This document shows, piece by piece, positions 7,761-15,647 of a DNA stretch of 64,000 bases. Source of the stretch: Microlunatus phosphovorus NM-1 (GTDB lineage: Bacteria > Actinomycetota > Actinomycetes > Propionibacteriales > Propionibacteriaceae); NCBI RefSeq assembly GCF_000270245.1, contig NC_015635.1:992001-1056000 (forward strand), written 5' to 3'. The number at the start of each line of letters is the position of its first letter. Position 1 is the first letter of the stretch. A program made the translations under genes and the position numbers. Below the pieces are notes generated by a model. That model saw only the letters and a list, made by a program, of their open reading frames with translations. It was not told the origin of the DNA and made no database searches.

Positions 7761-9366
7761 CGAGCACAGCCCGGTCGACCCGACTGGCTCGGGTGGCGGC
7801 TTCCTGGACAGGTACCAAGGCGATGCTCGCTTCTTCGGCGACCCAGATGGCAGCCGTGCCAACATCGCCGACTTCGTCGAGATCGGCGAGCTCCGGCGAT
7901 CGTCCTACACGAGATCCCGTGAGGAGCGAGTGCGGGTCGTCGTCGGGCGCAAAGGCTCAGGCAAGACCTTCTTCCTGAAGAAGTTGAAGGCCGATCTGAA
8001 GGTGAACACGTCGACCCGTCTGCTCAATGGCGAGCCCGCGACCGTCGCTGAGACAGAGCAGACCGAGCTGATGAGCACCGAGCACGTCATTCGAGTCGCG
8101 CACTGGTTCGACGACAAGATCCTCACCGAGATCTGGCAGCAGCTCTGGGGGCGGGCGATCCTGTCCTCGGTCGCCACCCATCTGCTTCACAACCGCGACA
8201 TCAGGGACGTCCTCAGCGAGGAACAGGAATCCCACTTGCGGCGCTACTTCGGACCGTTGCTGAGCGGGGCGACCTGGCCCAGGAGCCCCTTCGTGACCAT
8301 TCGCACGCTGATCAACGAGGCATCGAGCCGCCGTGACCTGCTGCGATCTCTGGAGAACCCGCTTTGGGACGATCTCGAGGGTTACCTCGGCTACCTGCTC
8401 GAGGGGGCGCCACCGTTCTACATGATCGTCGATGCGATCGACGAGGAGTTCTCCAATGCCCCCATGTACTGGATGCGATGCCAGAAAGGGCTGTTCTACG
8501 AGGTGATGAGGCTGCTTCGTCACTCCCGGCTCGGCGCCCGACTCCACATCGTCATCTCGATCCGCGACCTCGTGCTGTACTCGGTGTTTCGCAGTGAACA
8601 CGCCTCGCGCTACGTCGGCGATCCTCACATGCGCGTGCTCAGCTGGGGATTCGACGCTGCTCGAGCGTTCGTCGATGCCAAGCTCGCCCGGCTTGATCCG
8701 ACACTCTGGCGAGGAAGGCCGTCACCGCCCGCCAACCTGCAGGAATGGACCGGCCTGAAGTCGATAACCAACAGGTTCGGCAATACCGAGGATCTCTACT
8801 CCTACGCGCTCCGACACACGCAGTGCCTGCCTCGAGACGTCGTCTTGTTGGGAAACGTCCTCGGTCCCGCCATCGAGCGGGCGGGCATCGGCTCGCTGAC
8901 GTCGGCAGAGTTCAAGGCGGTGATCGAGAACATCGCCCGACTTTCCGGCTTGCAGCAGATCTCGGTCGCGGCCAACCAGATGGTCTCGGACGAGATCCCC
9001 GCGGGGGCGGCAGCCCACGAGTACACAGATTCCTACCTGTCGGTCAAGGAGTATGCGATCGACCGAGCGGCAATGCTGACCGGGATCCTGCAAGAGTGCA
9101 GCGGCACCAGAATCTCGGTCTCGGAGATGCTCGACCTGCGAACACGCGCCAGGGAGATTCTGGGAGCGCCCGACGTCGGCACCATCTTGTGGCAGAACGG
9201 CCTGCTAGGCCTTGCCGGCGATCGGGGCGGCGACATCTTCTTCTCCCTTGACCGGATGGGACGTCTCACACTGCCCGACAGTCCCGCCGGCTACGTCTTT
9301 CACCCGAGCATGCGAGAAGTAGCAGGCCTCGAACCCAAGCCCCCGGCCGTGCTCTGGCGGGTCTGA
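7720..9366 (+). CDS. P-loop ATPase 2 of the FRG cassette (Sll1717-like)
   Basis: 548 residues from ATG 7720, with AGGAG nine bases upstream inside the FRG gene. An alternative ATG at 7753 has no better site. Walker A is GRKGSGKT (76-83), preceded by VRVVV. Walker B is FYMIVDAIDEEF (233-244). TEIWQQLWGRAILSSV (136-151) matches the Trp helix of ATPase 1. WMRCQKGLFYEVMRLL and LHIVISIRDLVLYSVF (275-290) correspond to its post-Walker B blocks. The SIRD strand end resembles the sensor-1/arginine region of STAND-like NTPases. The N-terminal FLDRYQGDARFFGDPD (28-43) is typical of Sll1717-family proteins that begin with an F-G-x-D segment. The C-terminal half is helical. It is probably the energy-using partner of ATPase 1 and the FRG protein. 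Confidence 0.85.
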   Translation: MSEHRRHGAHSMASEHSPVDPTGSGGGFLDRYQGDARFFGDPDGSRANIADFVEIGELRRSSYTRSREERVRVVVGRKGSGKTFFLKKLKADLKVNTSTRLLNGEPATVAETEQTELMSTEHVIRVAHWFDDKILTEIWQQLWGRAILSSVATHLLHNRDIRDVLSEEQESHLRRYFGPLLSGATWPRSPFVTIRTLINEASSRRDLLRSLENPLWDDLEGYLGYLLEGAPPFYMIVDAIDEEFSNAPMYWMRCQKGLFYEVMRLLRHSRLGARLHIVISIRDLVLYSVFRSEHASRYVGDPHMRVLSWGFDAARAFVDAKLARLDPTLWRGRPSPPANLQEWTGLKSITNRFGNTEDLYSYALRHTQCLPRDVVLLGNVLGPAIERAGIGSLTSAEFKAVIENIARLSGLQQISVAANQMVSDEIPAGAAAHEYTDSYLSVKEYAIDRAAMLTGILQECSGTRISVSEMLDLRTRAREILGAPDVGTILWQNGLLGLAGDRGGDIFFSLDRMGRLTLPDSPAGYVFHPSMREVAGLEPKPPAVLWRV

Positions 9367-9380
9367 GACAGGAGATCACC

Positions 9381-10214
9381 ATGGAAGAGCAAGATCAGAG
9401 CAGCGACGTACCCGCCACCGAGGGGCCTGGCGGTGGGTACGTCGCCGCGCCAGCGATCGTCATGATCGCCGCCGTCCTCTTCGCCCTCGCCGGAATCGCC
9501 GCCTACACACTTGTCGCGTTCTGGCCGATCCCGGTGCCGGCAGGCGGCTCCGACACCGCCTCGAACTGGTTCAGTTGGCATGGCGTCATGGCCGACGAGA
9601 CACAACTCTTCATCATCGTGCTCGCCGCCGGGGCGCTCGGTGGACTGGCCCACAGCGTGCGCTCCTTCTACTGGTACGTGGGCAACCGGAACCTGCACTC
9701 GAGCTGGACACTCATGTATCTGGCGCTGCCGCTGACCGGCAGCGGGATGGCTCTCCTCACCTATCTGGTCCTTCGCGGCGGGCTGACCACCTCGTTCAGC
9801 ACCACCGACAACGTGAACCCCTACGGGATCGCGGCGATCAGCGCCCTGGCCGGCCTGTTCTCACGAGAGGCCGTGGAGAAGCTCAAGGCGGTGTTCGAGG
9901 TCCTGCTGTCGCCGGCCGAGAAAGGAAAGGACTCGCTCACCGGAACCACGACGATCGACAAGATCACGCCTGCGGAGGGTGCGGTCGGTGATCTGATCAA
10001 GATCAGCGGAGCCGGGCTCTCTTTGATCACCCAGGTCAGGTTCGGCGGCGGTATCTCAGTTGCTGTGCTCACGGCCTCGGAGTCCGAGGTGACGACCGAG
10101 GTGCCCGCGGAGGCAGTCACCGGACCACTCAAGCTGATCGGACCAGCCGGTGCCTGGACCAGCCGCGACCCGTTCACGGTGACTCGAGGCACGCCGGAGG
10201 AGCCGGATTCCTGA
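9381..10214 (+). CDS. Membrane protein with C-terminal IPT/TIG-like domain (cassette gene 4)
   Basis: 277 residues, 14 bp after ATPase 2, with AGGAGA five bases before the ATG. Hydrophobic segments lie at about residues 20-50, 72-90 (LFIIVLAAGALGGLAHSVRS), 107-127 and 147-158. A charged stretch then leads to a beta-rich tail beginning TTTIDKITPAEGAVGDLIKI and containing SGAGLSLITQVRFGG, which has the cadence of an IPT/TIG immunoglobulin-like fold (about 193-272). No enzyme motif is seen. As the only membrane component of the cassette, it could anchor the ATPase/FRG complex or be its membrane effector. Topology and the location of the IPT domain cannot be fixed from sequence alone. Confidence 0.78.
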   Translation: MEEQDQSSDVPATEGPGGGYVAAPAIVMIAAVLFALAGIAAYTLVAFWPIPVPAGGSDTASNWFSWHGVMADETQLFIIVLAAGALGGLAHSVRSFYWYVGNRNLHSSWTLMYLALPLTGSGMALLTYLVLRGGLTTSFSTTDNVNPYGIAAISALAGLFSREAVEKLKAVFEVLLSPAEKGKDSLTGTTTIDKITPAEGAVGDLIKISGAGLSLITQVRFGGGISVAVLTASESEVTTEVPAEAVTGPLKLIGPAGAWTSRDPFTVTRGTPEEPDS

Positions 10215-10228
10215 TCGGTCGGGTGGCG

Positions 10229-10272
10229 GGCCGGCTGCTACGTCCCGCTGCGCTGCCTGACGAACTCACCGG
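10229..10272 (+). repeat. Right imperfect direct repeat flanking the ATPase/FRG cassette
   Basis: It starts GGCCGGCTGCTACGTCCCGC and ends CTGACGAACTCACCG. It matches 5379-5432 apart from a 9-bp gap and scattered substitutions, in the same orientation. It begins 14 bp after the stop codon of cassette gene 4 and ends before the convergent regulator gene. Confidence 0.45.
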
Positions 10273-10305
10273 TCACCGCGAGGTGTTGAGGCGACCGTGG
10301 ATCCA

Positions 10306-13300
10306 TCATTGCCGGATCCGATAGCAGCAGGTCGCGCCGGTGACGATGTGATCCTTCAGATGCGCGGAGATGTCGGCGTTGGAGCGCTGGACTTCGTCGA
10401 TGGCGCGCACCAGCGCCTTGCGTACCGAGGTTCTGGCCCGCTCGCTGTCGCCGGCGAATCTGCGGGAACGGCCCCCCAGGCCGCTGCTCTGCCGCAGATA
10501 GTCAGTCAGTGCGTCGAGCTCGTTCTCGGCGGCCTCCTGGCCGGCGAGATCGCCATCGTCTCGAGCGCGCGCGATCTGGTCCGCGAGCTCGGTCATCCGC
10601 TCCCGCAGGGCGTGCCGTGCTTGATCGTCCAGCAGGCTGTCGGCGGTGCCGGACGCGGGGGCCGTTGCGTAGGCGAGCTCGTGGGCGGGGAACCACTGGT
10701 CGGGGGCCGAGGTGAGGGTTGCCAGGATGGGCATGCCGACCAGATCGCGGACCAGCGCGGTCTCAGCTCCCAGCTGGAGCAGCCATTCGGATCCGCTTCG
10801 GCTGATCTTGATGCAGCGCTGGCTGGCTCCGCGCCGGCTGATCGTCTCCACCTGGTGAAGAACCTCTGACATCTCGAGCTTCGCGGCGGTGCTGCGGCAG
10901 CGGCTGAGCAGGGTGTCGATCTCGTCTGCTCGGCCGGCGCGGTCAGGCAGCCGCGTCAGGCAGTCGGCCAGCAGGGCGCGACTGACGGTGAGGGCCGGTA
11001 GATTCCCGAGATGGATCTCCGCGTCCACGGCGGCGCGAAGGTGGCGCTCGGCATCGTCGAGCCGGTTGAGGGCGAGCGCGGCTCGGCCGAGCCATTGGTG
11101 GCAGCTGCCCAGGCAGACGACTGCCAGCGATCCCATGATGGGCAGGTGCGCGTACGGCGTCAGCAGGGCGTAGGCGCGGGCCAACGTCTCGGCGTCGTCG
11201 AGCTGCGTCGCGGCCTCTACGACCAGGGAGACCGCCATCAGCCAGGTGCTGAACCGCGGCAGTGCATCGAGCCCGGTGTCGGTGATCTTGTTGAGGTAGT
11301 GAGTGGCCAGGTCGTGCTGTCCGGCGCGGGCCGCGATGGCAGCCGCCGCGGCGTCGAAGGAGAAGTCGACGGCGTCGATACTGGCGTTGCCCGCCGCTTG
11401 CTCCATCAGGGCCAGCAGCTCCGTGTCGCGGCCCTGGTACCAGCCGATGGTCACCAGATGCGCGGTCAGGTAGCTGAGGGCATCGGGATCCTCCGCCGCG
11501 CAGCCGAGTTCGTAGGCCTGCTTGGCGGTCGCCTCGGCGGCGGCGAAGTCACCCCGGCCGATCAGCACCATGGCCTCGATCGCGCGGACGATGTAGATCA
11601 CCGACAGGCTCTGGGTCGCTTCGGCAGCGGCACGGAGCTGCGAGAGGGACTGCGGTGCTTTGGAGTCCCCGCTGAGGAACAGATCGACCGTACGCCAGCA
11701 CCAGGCCATCAGCGGGAGAACCCCGGTGCCGATGTAGGCGGCCCGGGTGATCATCGACTCGGCCATGCTGAGCCGTCGTGCCGTGTGCTGCGGTCCGAGC
11801 AGCGGATTGTGTGCCACCGACAACACCTCGACGAGGGTGGCGGGATCGCCCAGCCGCAGCGCGTCATCGATCACGGCGAAGAGCGCGTCGGGTGGCGCCG
11901 CTTCCCAGAACATTGACTCGGCCGCGATGCGCGCACGCAGCCGCAACGGCACTGAACCGAAGCCGGGTGGCAGATATGCGAGCACCTTTCGCTGAGTGGA
12001 AAGCACGTGAGCTTGGTGGTCGGGGGAGCGAATGCTGTTGACCCACAGGGCGCCGAGCCCGGCGGCAGCCTCGGCAACTGTCTGCGGGTCGTCTTCGACC
12101 AAGGCAGCGGTGAGTGCCTGGTCGAAGTGGCGCATGGCGGCGCCGAGGCGGCCGGTCAGCAACACGGCTTGTGCGTGCTCGACGAGGAGCAGCGCGTGGG
12201 AGACCGCAGGGTCGGCTTCGTTGATGGCGATGAGTCGCTCGAGGAGACGGGCACTGTCCTCGGGAGCCCCTTGCGCGGCGAGAGACCGGGCCGCCAGCCG
12301 TCCGAGTTCGACAGCACGTCGTGCATGGCGTCGATCGACTCCGGCGGCGGTGACGGTGTGATGAGCGGCGCGGATCAGCAGTGCTGGGTCGCTGATCGAT
12401 CGCGCCGCGAACCAGTCGGCAGCGGCGACCTCGGCCTCGGTGCGCTGGGCGGGGGTGAGCCAGCTGTGCACAGCCTGTCGAACCAGGTCGTGGCGAAGGT
12501 CGAGGACATCGGCGGTGCCGGGCCTGGCGATGCTGAGGGCCTGTGCGGCGCGGATGGCGGCGGCCGCTTCGGCCTCCGGTACGTGTGCAACGCCGGCGAC
12601 GGTGGCGAGGTCGCTGAGTTGGCCGAGGACGGCGGCTTTGGCGAGCACGGCGGCCTGATGGTCAGGCAGCTCGTCCATCCGCGACGTGATCATGGCCGGC
12701 AAATCGGCGCCGAGGTTCGCTTCGACGGCATCCAGCCTGGTCGACTCGAGAGCCACGATCACCTGGAGCGGCACGCCCCCGGTCGCGGTGGTGAGGGTCT
12801 TCACCGCTGCGTCAGAAAAGCCGGCGTAGCCGCGCTGGATGCAAAGCTCGCCGACGGCGTGCTCGGTCAGTGGGCTGAGACGGATCCGGTCGAAGGGCCG
12901 TAGGGTCTCGGCGAGCAGCCCGGCGGGGTTGAGGTCTCGTACCGCCGCGAGGAGGACGAGCCCGAACCGCTCGGCACGGCCGGCCAGGTAGCGGGTCAGC
13001 AGCAGGGTTCCCTCGTCCCCACAGTGCAGGTCGTCCAGTTCGATCAGCAGGGGCCGCTCGTCGGCCACCGCGGCGAGGGCGCGCTCGACCTCCATGAAGC
13101 CAGTCAGTCCGGGCCGGTAGGGCCAGCCGGTGGTCCCGGTCGAGACCTGGAGCTGATTGAGGATGTCAAGCCATGGCTCGTACGGCATCGACCCTTCTCG
13201 CCAGCAGGTGCCCGCCGCCGAAGCCAGCCCCGCGGCCGAGGCCGCGGACTGTGCCTCCCTCAGCAGTGCGGTCTTGCCCAGGCCGGCGGCAGCCTGCAGA

Positions 13301-13395
13301 CAGACAGACCGACCCCGCCTGTGCAGGGCGCCCTCGATGTACTCGCCGATCCGGCGCAGTTCGCTGCGCCGCTCGACGATGGTCATCGACCTCAT
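10306..13395 (-). CDS. AAA-ATPase/TPR regulator without recognisable HTH
   Basis: 1029 residues from ATG 13395; ATG 13386 is nearly as good, while an upstream in-frame ATG at 13494 would place the start across the operator cluster. Residues 1-200 form an Orc1/MalT-like NTPase: ERRSELRRI, Walker A AAAGLGKTAL (35-44), Walker B PLLIELDDLH (near 112-121) and LLAAVRD. Residues about 250-900 are helical repeats of TPR type. The C-terminal ~150 residues end with ELDALTDYLRQSSGLGGRSR and a charged RKALVRAIDEVQ-like helix, a tail common in actinobacterial AAA regulators in place of a LuxR HTH. It is divergent from the three-gene operon at 13.5-15.0 kb, with palindromes between, which suggests it controls that operon and itself. 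Confidence 0.85.
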   Translation of the reverse strand: MRSMTIVERRSELRRIGEYIEGALHRRGRSVCLQAAAGLGKTALLREAQSAASAAGLASAAGTCWREGSMPYEPWLDILNQLQVSTGTTGWPYRPGLTGFMEVERALAAVADERPLLIELDDLHCGDEGTLLLTRYLAGRAERFGLVLLAAVRDLNPAGLLAETLRPFDRIRLSPLTEHAVGELCIQRGYAGFSDAAVKTLTTATGGVPLQVIVALESTRLDAVEANLGADLPAMITSRMDELPDHQAAVLAKAAVLGQLSDLATVAGVAHVPEAEAAAAIRAAQALSIARPGTADVLDLRHDLVRQAVHSWLTPAQRTEAEVAAADWFAARSISDPALLIRAAHHTVTAAGVDRRHARRAVELGRLAARSLAAQGAPEDSARLLERLIAINEADPAVSHALLLVEHAQAVLLTGRLGAAMRHFDQALTAALVEDDPQTVAEAAAGLGALWVNSIRSPDHQAHVLSTQRKVLAYLPPGFGSVPLRLRARIAAESMFWEAAPPDALFAVIDDALRLGDPATLVEVLSVAHNPLLGPQHTARRLSMAESMITRAAYIGTGVLPLMAWCWRTVDLFLSGDSKAPQSLSQLRAAAEATQSLSVIYIVRAIEAMVLIGRGDFAAAEATAKQAYELGCAAEDPDALSYLTAHLVTIGWYQGRDTELLALMEQAAGNASIDAVDFSFDAAAAAIAARAGQHDLATHYLNKITDTGLDALPRFSTWLMAVSLVVEAATQLDDAETLARAYALLTPYAHLPIMGSLAVVCLGSCHQWLGRAALALNRLDDAERHLRAAVDAEIHLGNLPALTVSRALLADCLTRLPDRAGRADEIDTLLSRCRSTAAKLEMSEVLHQVETISRRGASQRCIKISRSGSEWLLQLGAETALVRDLVGMPILATLTSAPDQWFPAHELAYATAPASGTADSLLDDQARHALRERMTELADQIARARDDGDLAGQEAAENELDALTDYLRQSSGLGGRSRRFAGDSERARTSVRKALVRAIDEVQRSNADISAHLKDHIVTGATCCYRIRQ

Positions 13396-13405
13396 CTCGC
13401 CATGG

Positions 13406-13441
13406 TGGCACCGTGCCAGGTCGTGTGCCACGGCCTGGCAC
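13406..13441. promoter_or_regulatory. Operator cluster: two GTGCCA/TGGCAC palindromes
   Basis: Four half-sites occur in 36 bp: TGGCAC (13406-13411), GTGCCA (13413-13418), GTGCCA (13425-13430) and TGGCAC (13436-13441). The first two form one palindrome with a 1-bp centre and the last two another with a 5-bp centre; the outer arms GTGCCAGG/CCTGGCAC at 13413-13441 also pair. The cluster lies just upstream of the AAA-TPR regulator start, which suits autoregulation. Confidence 0.65.
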
Positions 13442-13467
13442 AACGATGTCACGCCTCCAGGACAGAA

Positions 13468-13486
13468 GCGTGCCAGCGGGGCACGC
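13468..13486. promoter_or_regulatory. Operator-like palindrome before the orphan operon
   Basis: GCGTGCC and GGCACGC are perfect 7-bp arms around AGCGG. The core GTGCC/GGCAC is the same half-site as in the cluster at 13406-13441. It ends 19 bp before the ATG at 13506, next to the ribosome site AGAGGAG. Confidence 0.6.
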
Positions 13487-13505
13487 ACCAGCAAGAGGAG
13501 CAGAG

Positions 13506-14093
13506 ATGGCGAGCTACACCGTCAAGGCGGTCAAGTTCAAGGCAGTGGACGAGTCCGGTATCGACTGGACTGGCTCAGACGAGCCGCTCTGGGTGTTCAC
13601 CGCCAACGCCGGGGGCCGGGTGACCACGAGCCGGTCGCGTGAGTTCGGCGATGTCGACTCCGGGGAGACGTTCAACTTCGACGCAACGGGCAACAAGAAC
13701 ACCGTGTGGCCCGTCGCGCGCGACACCAAGGGGGCCCCGGGCCCGATCGCCCTGGCCATCCAGCTCTGGGAGATGGACCAGGGAAATCCCGACGACGTCG
13801 CCAAGAAGACGGAGAAGGCGCTCAACCTCGCTCAGTGGGCGCCGGTCATCGGGGACTGGGTGGGCAAGGCGCGCGGAGTCATCCGGGACTCGTTGAACAA
13901 CCTGATCGCCGACGACCTGATGGGGTCGCGGACCGTGCTGTGGTCGGCACGCACGCTGGAGCGTCGGCTCCCTCGTCCCGGCGCCAGCTTCGAGGAGCGC
14001 TTCCGGTTCAGCGGCAAGAGCGGCGATCTGCCGTTCGACGTGGCCGGGGGACCTGACTACGACCTGTGGGTGCGAGTCCGCCGCATCAGCTGA
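13506..14093 (+). CDS. Orphan protein with GSDEP motif, operon gene 1
   Basis: 195 residues from ATG 13506, with AGAGGAG upstream. Unrecognised at family level. The N-terminal part is predicted beta-rich: YTVKAVKFKAVDESGIDWTG, then SDEPLWVFTAN and TTSRSREFGDVDSGETFNFD. These Asp/Glu-rich turns (DESGIDWTGSDEP) could bind calcium. A helical middle follows (EKALNLAQWAPVIGDWVGKA), and the C-terminus returns to beta (FRFSGKSGDLPFDVAGG). No signal peptide or membrane segment is present. It is followed 36 bp later by a small gene and then a membrane protein, all on the same strand and under the shared palindrome, so it is probably the lead product of the module controlled by the AAA-TPR regulator. 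Confidence 0.72.
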   Translation: MASYTVKAVKFKAVDESGIDWTGSDEPLWVFTANAGGRVTTSRSREFGDVDSGETFNFDATGNKNTVWPVARDTKGAPGPIALAIQLWEMDQGNPDDVAKKTEKALNLAQWAPVIGDWVGKARGVIRDSLNNLIADDLMGSRTVLWSARTLERRLPRPGASFEERFRFSGKSGDLPFDVAGGPDYDLWVRVRRIS

Positions 14094-14129
14094 AGCGGTC
14101 GAACCAAGCCAGTCGTACCGGGAGACGCC

Positions 14130-14336
14130 ATGAGCAATCAGCCTACGGAAGACGCCGGCCAGGACGGGATCGTTGTCGACCGGTTCGGCGTGGCAATCGT
14201 GCTCGAGATCAACGGTCGCGGCGTCCACGACGTCACCTTCCCCTCGCGTGAGCTGCGGCCGAACCAGACACTCCGCCTGGAGTATCCGCCTCGCCGAAGG
14301 CCCACGCCTGGGCCGGTGCTGAAAGGCTCGGGGTAA
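14130..14336 (+). CDS. Small orphan protein, operon gene 2
   Basis: 68 residues from ATG 14130 with GGGAGA a few bases upstream. The sequence has an acidic N-terminus, a central beta-like VVDRFGVAIVLEINGRGVHD and a basic Arg/Pro-rich tail. No family is recognised. It ends 5 bp before the next gene, which supports co-translation. Confidence 0.55.
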   Translation: MSNQPTEDAGQDGIVVDRFGVAIVLEINGRGVHDVTFPSRELRPNQTLRLEYPPRRRPTPGPVLKGSG

Positions 14337-14341
14337 CCACG

Positions 14342-14998
14342 ATGGTTGCAATGGAGACGATCGCGATCCCCACTGTCGTCCTCATCCTGGCGGCCCTCTG
14401 GGTCATGCTCTTTGCCTGGACCGTGACGGCCTTGGCACGAGACGCGAGGATCAGGAGAGCGCGCGCAGCTCGGCGCTCGGGTGCGGCTGCGTCGGAGGTG
14501 ACGACCTCGCCTGAACCACCGAGGCCGAACGTGCTCTGCTGGTTCGTGGGCGCCCTGGTGTTCGGCGCGGGACTGCTCATGATCGTCGGCGGGGTGGGTC
14601 AGGTGCTGGAGACGGACGATCATCCTGACCCCTTCGGAGCCGAGGGCTCAGCGGCGCTCGCCGACGCCATAGGCCGGGTCATCTGGGGTGCGGTGACTGT
14701 CACCAACGGTGCGTACGTCTGGCGCGGCGCCCGTCGGCGCGGCTGGCTTGACCGCCTTGGCCGGCTCATCATCATCGTCGGCTACATCCTGGTCGGAGTG
14801 GCGCTGGACCAGGCGACCCAGCGGTCCATGGACCTCTGGGCCGCGGGGAGTGACGGTGAGGCCGATGCGGTTCTCGGCGGCGCCATGGTGCAGTACTTGG
14901 CTTGGGGAGCGCCAGGGGCGCTTCTCGTCTTCATCGGCACCAAAATGGCCAACGAGCAGATCCTGATGACCACCGACGCAAACGTCCGCTCCCACTAG
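14342..14998 (+). CDS. Orphan membrane protein, operon gene 3
   Basis: 218 residues from ATG 14342 (a second ATG follows three codons later). Hydrophobic segments lie at about residues 6-30 (IAIPTVVLILAALWVMLFAW), 62-85 (VLCWFVGALVFGAGLLMIVG), 138-160 (LIIIVGYILVGVALDQ) and 182-198 (YLAWGAPGALLVFIG). The loop after segment one is Arg/Ala-rich. No enzymatic motif is seen. It completes the three-gene unit. The stop is followed at once by CCCACTAGTGGG, a perfect 12-bp palindrome without a T run. Confidence 0.68.
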   Translation: MVAMETIAIPTVVLILAALWVMLFAWTVTALARDARIRRARAARRSGAAASEVTTSPEPPRPNVLCWFVGALVFGAGLLMIVGGVGQVLETDDHPDPFGAEGSAALADAIGRVIWGAVTVTNGAYVWRGARRRGWLDRLGRLIIIVGYILVGVALDQATQRSMDLWAAGSDGEADAVLGGAMVQYLAWGAPGALLVFIGTKMANEQILMTTDANVRSH

Positions 14999-15004
14999 TG
15001 GGTC

Positions 15005-15190
15005 TCACGACACGACCGGAGCCCGGGCAGGCAGATCGTGCTCGGTTAGGTAGTCCATGCTCGCGAGAGCGGCGGCGCAAGCGATCGGACTGCCCGAGCA
15101 GGTGCCGCCGAGCCCATCGGGTTGGACGGCATCGAGCAGGTCGGCGCGGCCGGTGACGGCTGCCAGCGGCAGGCAGCCAACATCGCCGGC
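15005..15190 (-). pseudogene. Class III aminotransferase fragment (GABA-aminotransferase-like)
   Basis: The reverse strand encodes LAGDVGCLPLAAVTGRADLL and then GLGGTCSGSPIACAAALASM followed by DYLTEHDL. This matches the segment just after the PLP lysine of 4-aminobutyrate-type aminotransferases (usual form GGLPLAAVTGRAE ... GGTYGGNPIACAAAL). Both the lysine-bearing N-terminal two thirds and the C-terminal domain are missing. It is a decayed fragment only. Confidence 0.65.
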
Positions 15191-15269
15191 GAGACGCTGA
15201 TGAACGGTCCGATGTCGCCGTGGTGTTGTCCGCTCCCGTGAGGGCGAGCGGCAGGACCAAACCACACTG

Positions 15270-15570
15270 GCGCTGCGGCGCGAGCAGGATGGGTTGGCGC
15301 GCGCGGGTGCTGTTCGGTGATGTGAACCTCTCCGGAAAGCTGCCGTACACGGTTGCGCTCCGCGAGGATCGGTACGCGACGATCGGCATCGCCAACCCGG
15401 TGGGCAACGAGTGGAATGTCGACGTGCCCTATACCGAAGGCCTGTTCATCGGCTACCGCGGGTTCGACCAGCACGGGCTCCCCCACGGTTCCCGTTCGGG
15501 CACGGTCTGTCGTACACCACGTTCGGCTACGAAGGTCTGACTGCCTCGCCTCGAGGTGTCGGACGGCGCC
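15270..15570 (+). pseudogene. GH3 beta-glucosidase C-terminal remnant, frameshifted
   Basis: One frame reads ARVLFGDVNLSGKLPYTVAL and, further on, VDVPYTEGLFIGYRGFDQHG. A second frame continues with PRFPFGHGLSYTTFGYEGLT. Together they match the end of the alpha/beta-sandwich domain and the start of the Fn3-like domain of GH3 enzymes, with a frameshift near 15480. The catalytic domain is absent. The sequence differs clearly from the intact GH3 at 3.0-5.3 kb, so it is not a recent copy of it. The remnant ends about 80 bp before the Rpn gene. Confidence 0.75.
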
Positions 15571-15647
15571 GTCACCATCGAGCCCCGGTGACTCGGCGTC
15601 CACAAGCTGCCGAGCCGGTGTCGGTGGCTGCCCGTAACGTCTCGTCC

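Noticed and set aside
13396-13494. N-terminal extension of the AAA-TPR regulator to 13494
   Set aside because: It would run through the palindromic operator cluster and is not homologous to the family start (ERRSEL).
14991-15002. Perfect 12-bp palindrome CCCACTAGTGGG at the end of the orphan operon as a terminator
   Set aside because: No loop and no T run follow; it covers the stop codon and is more likely chance or a minor site.
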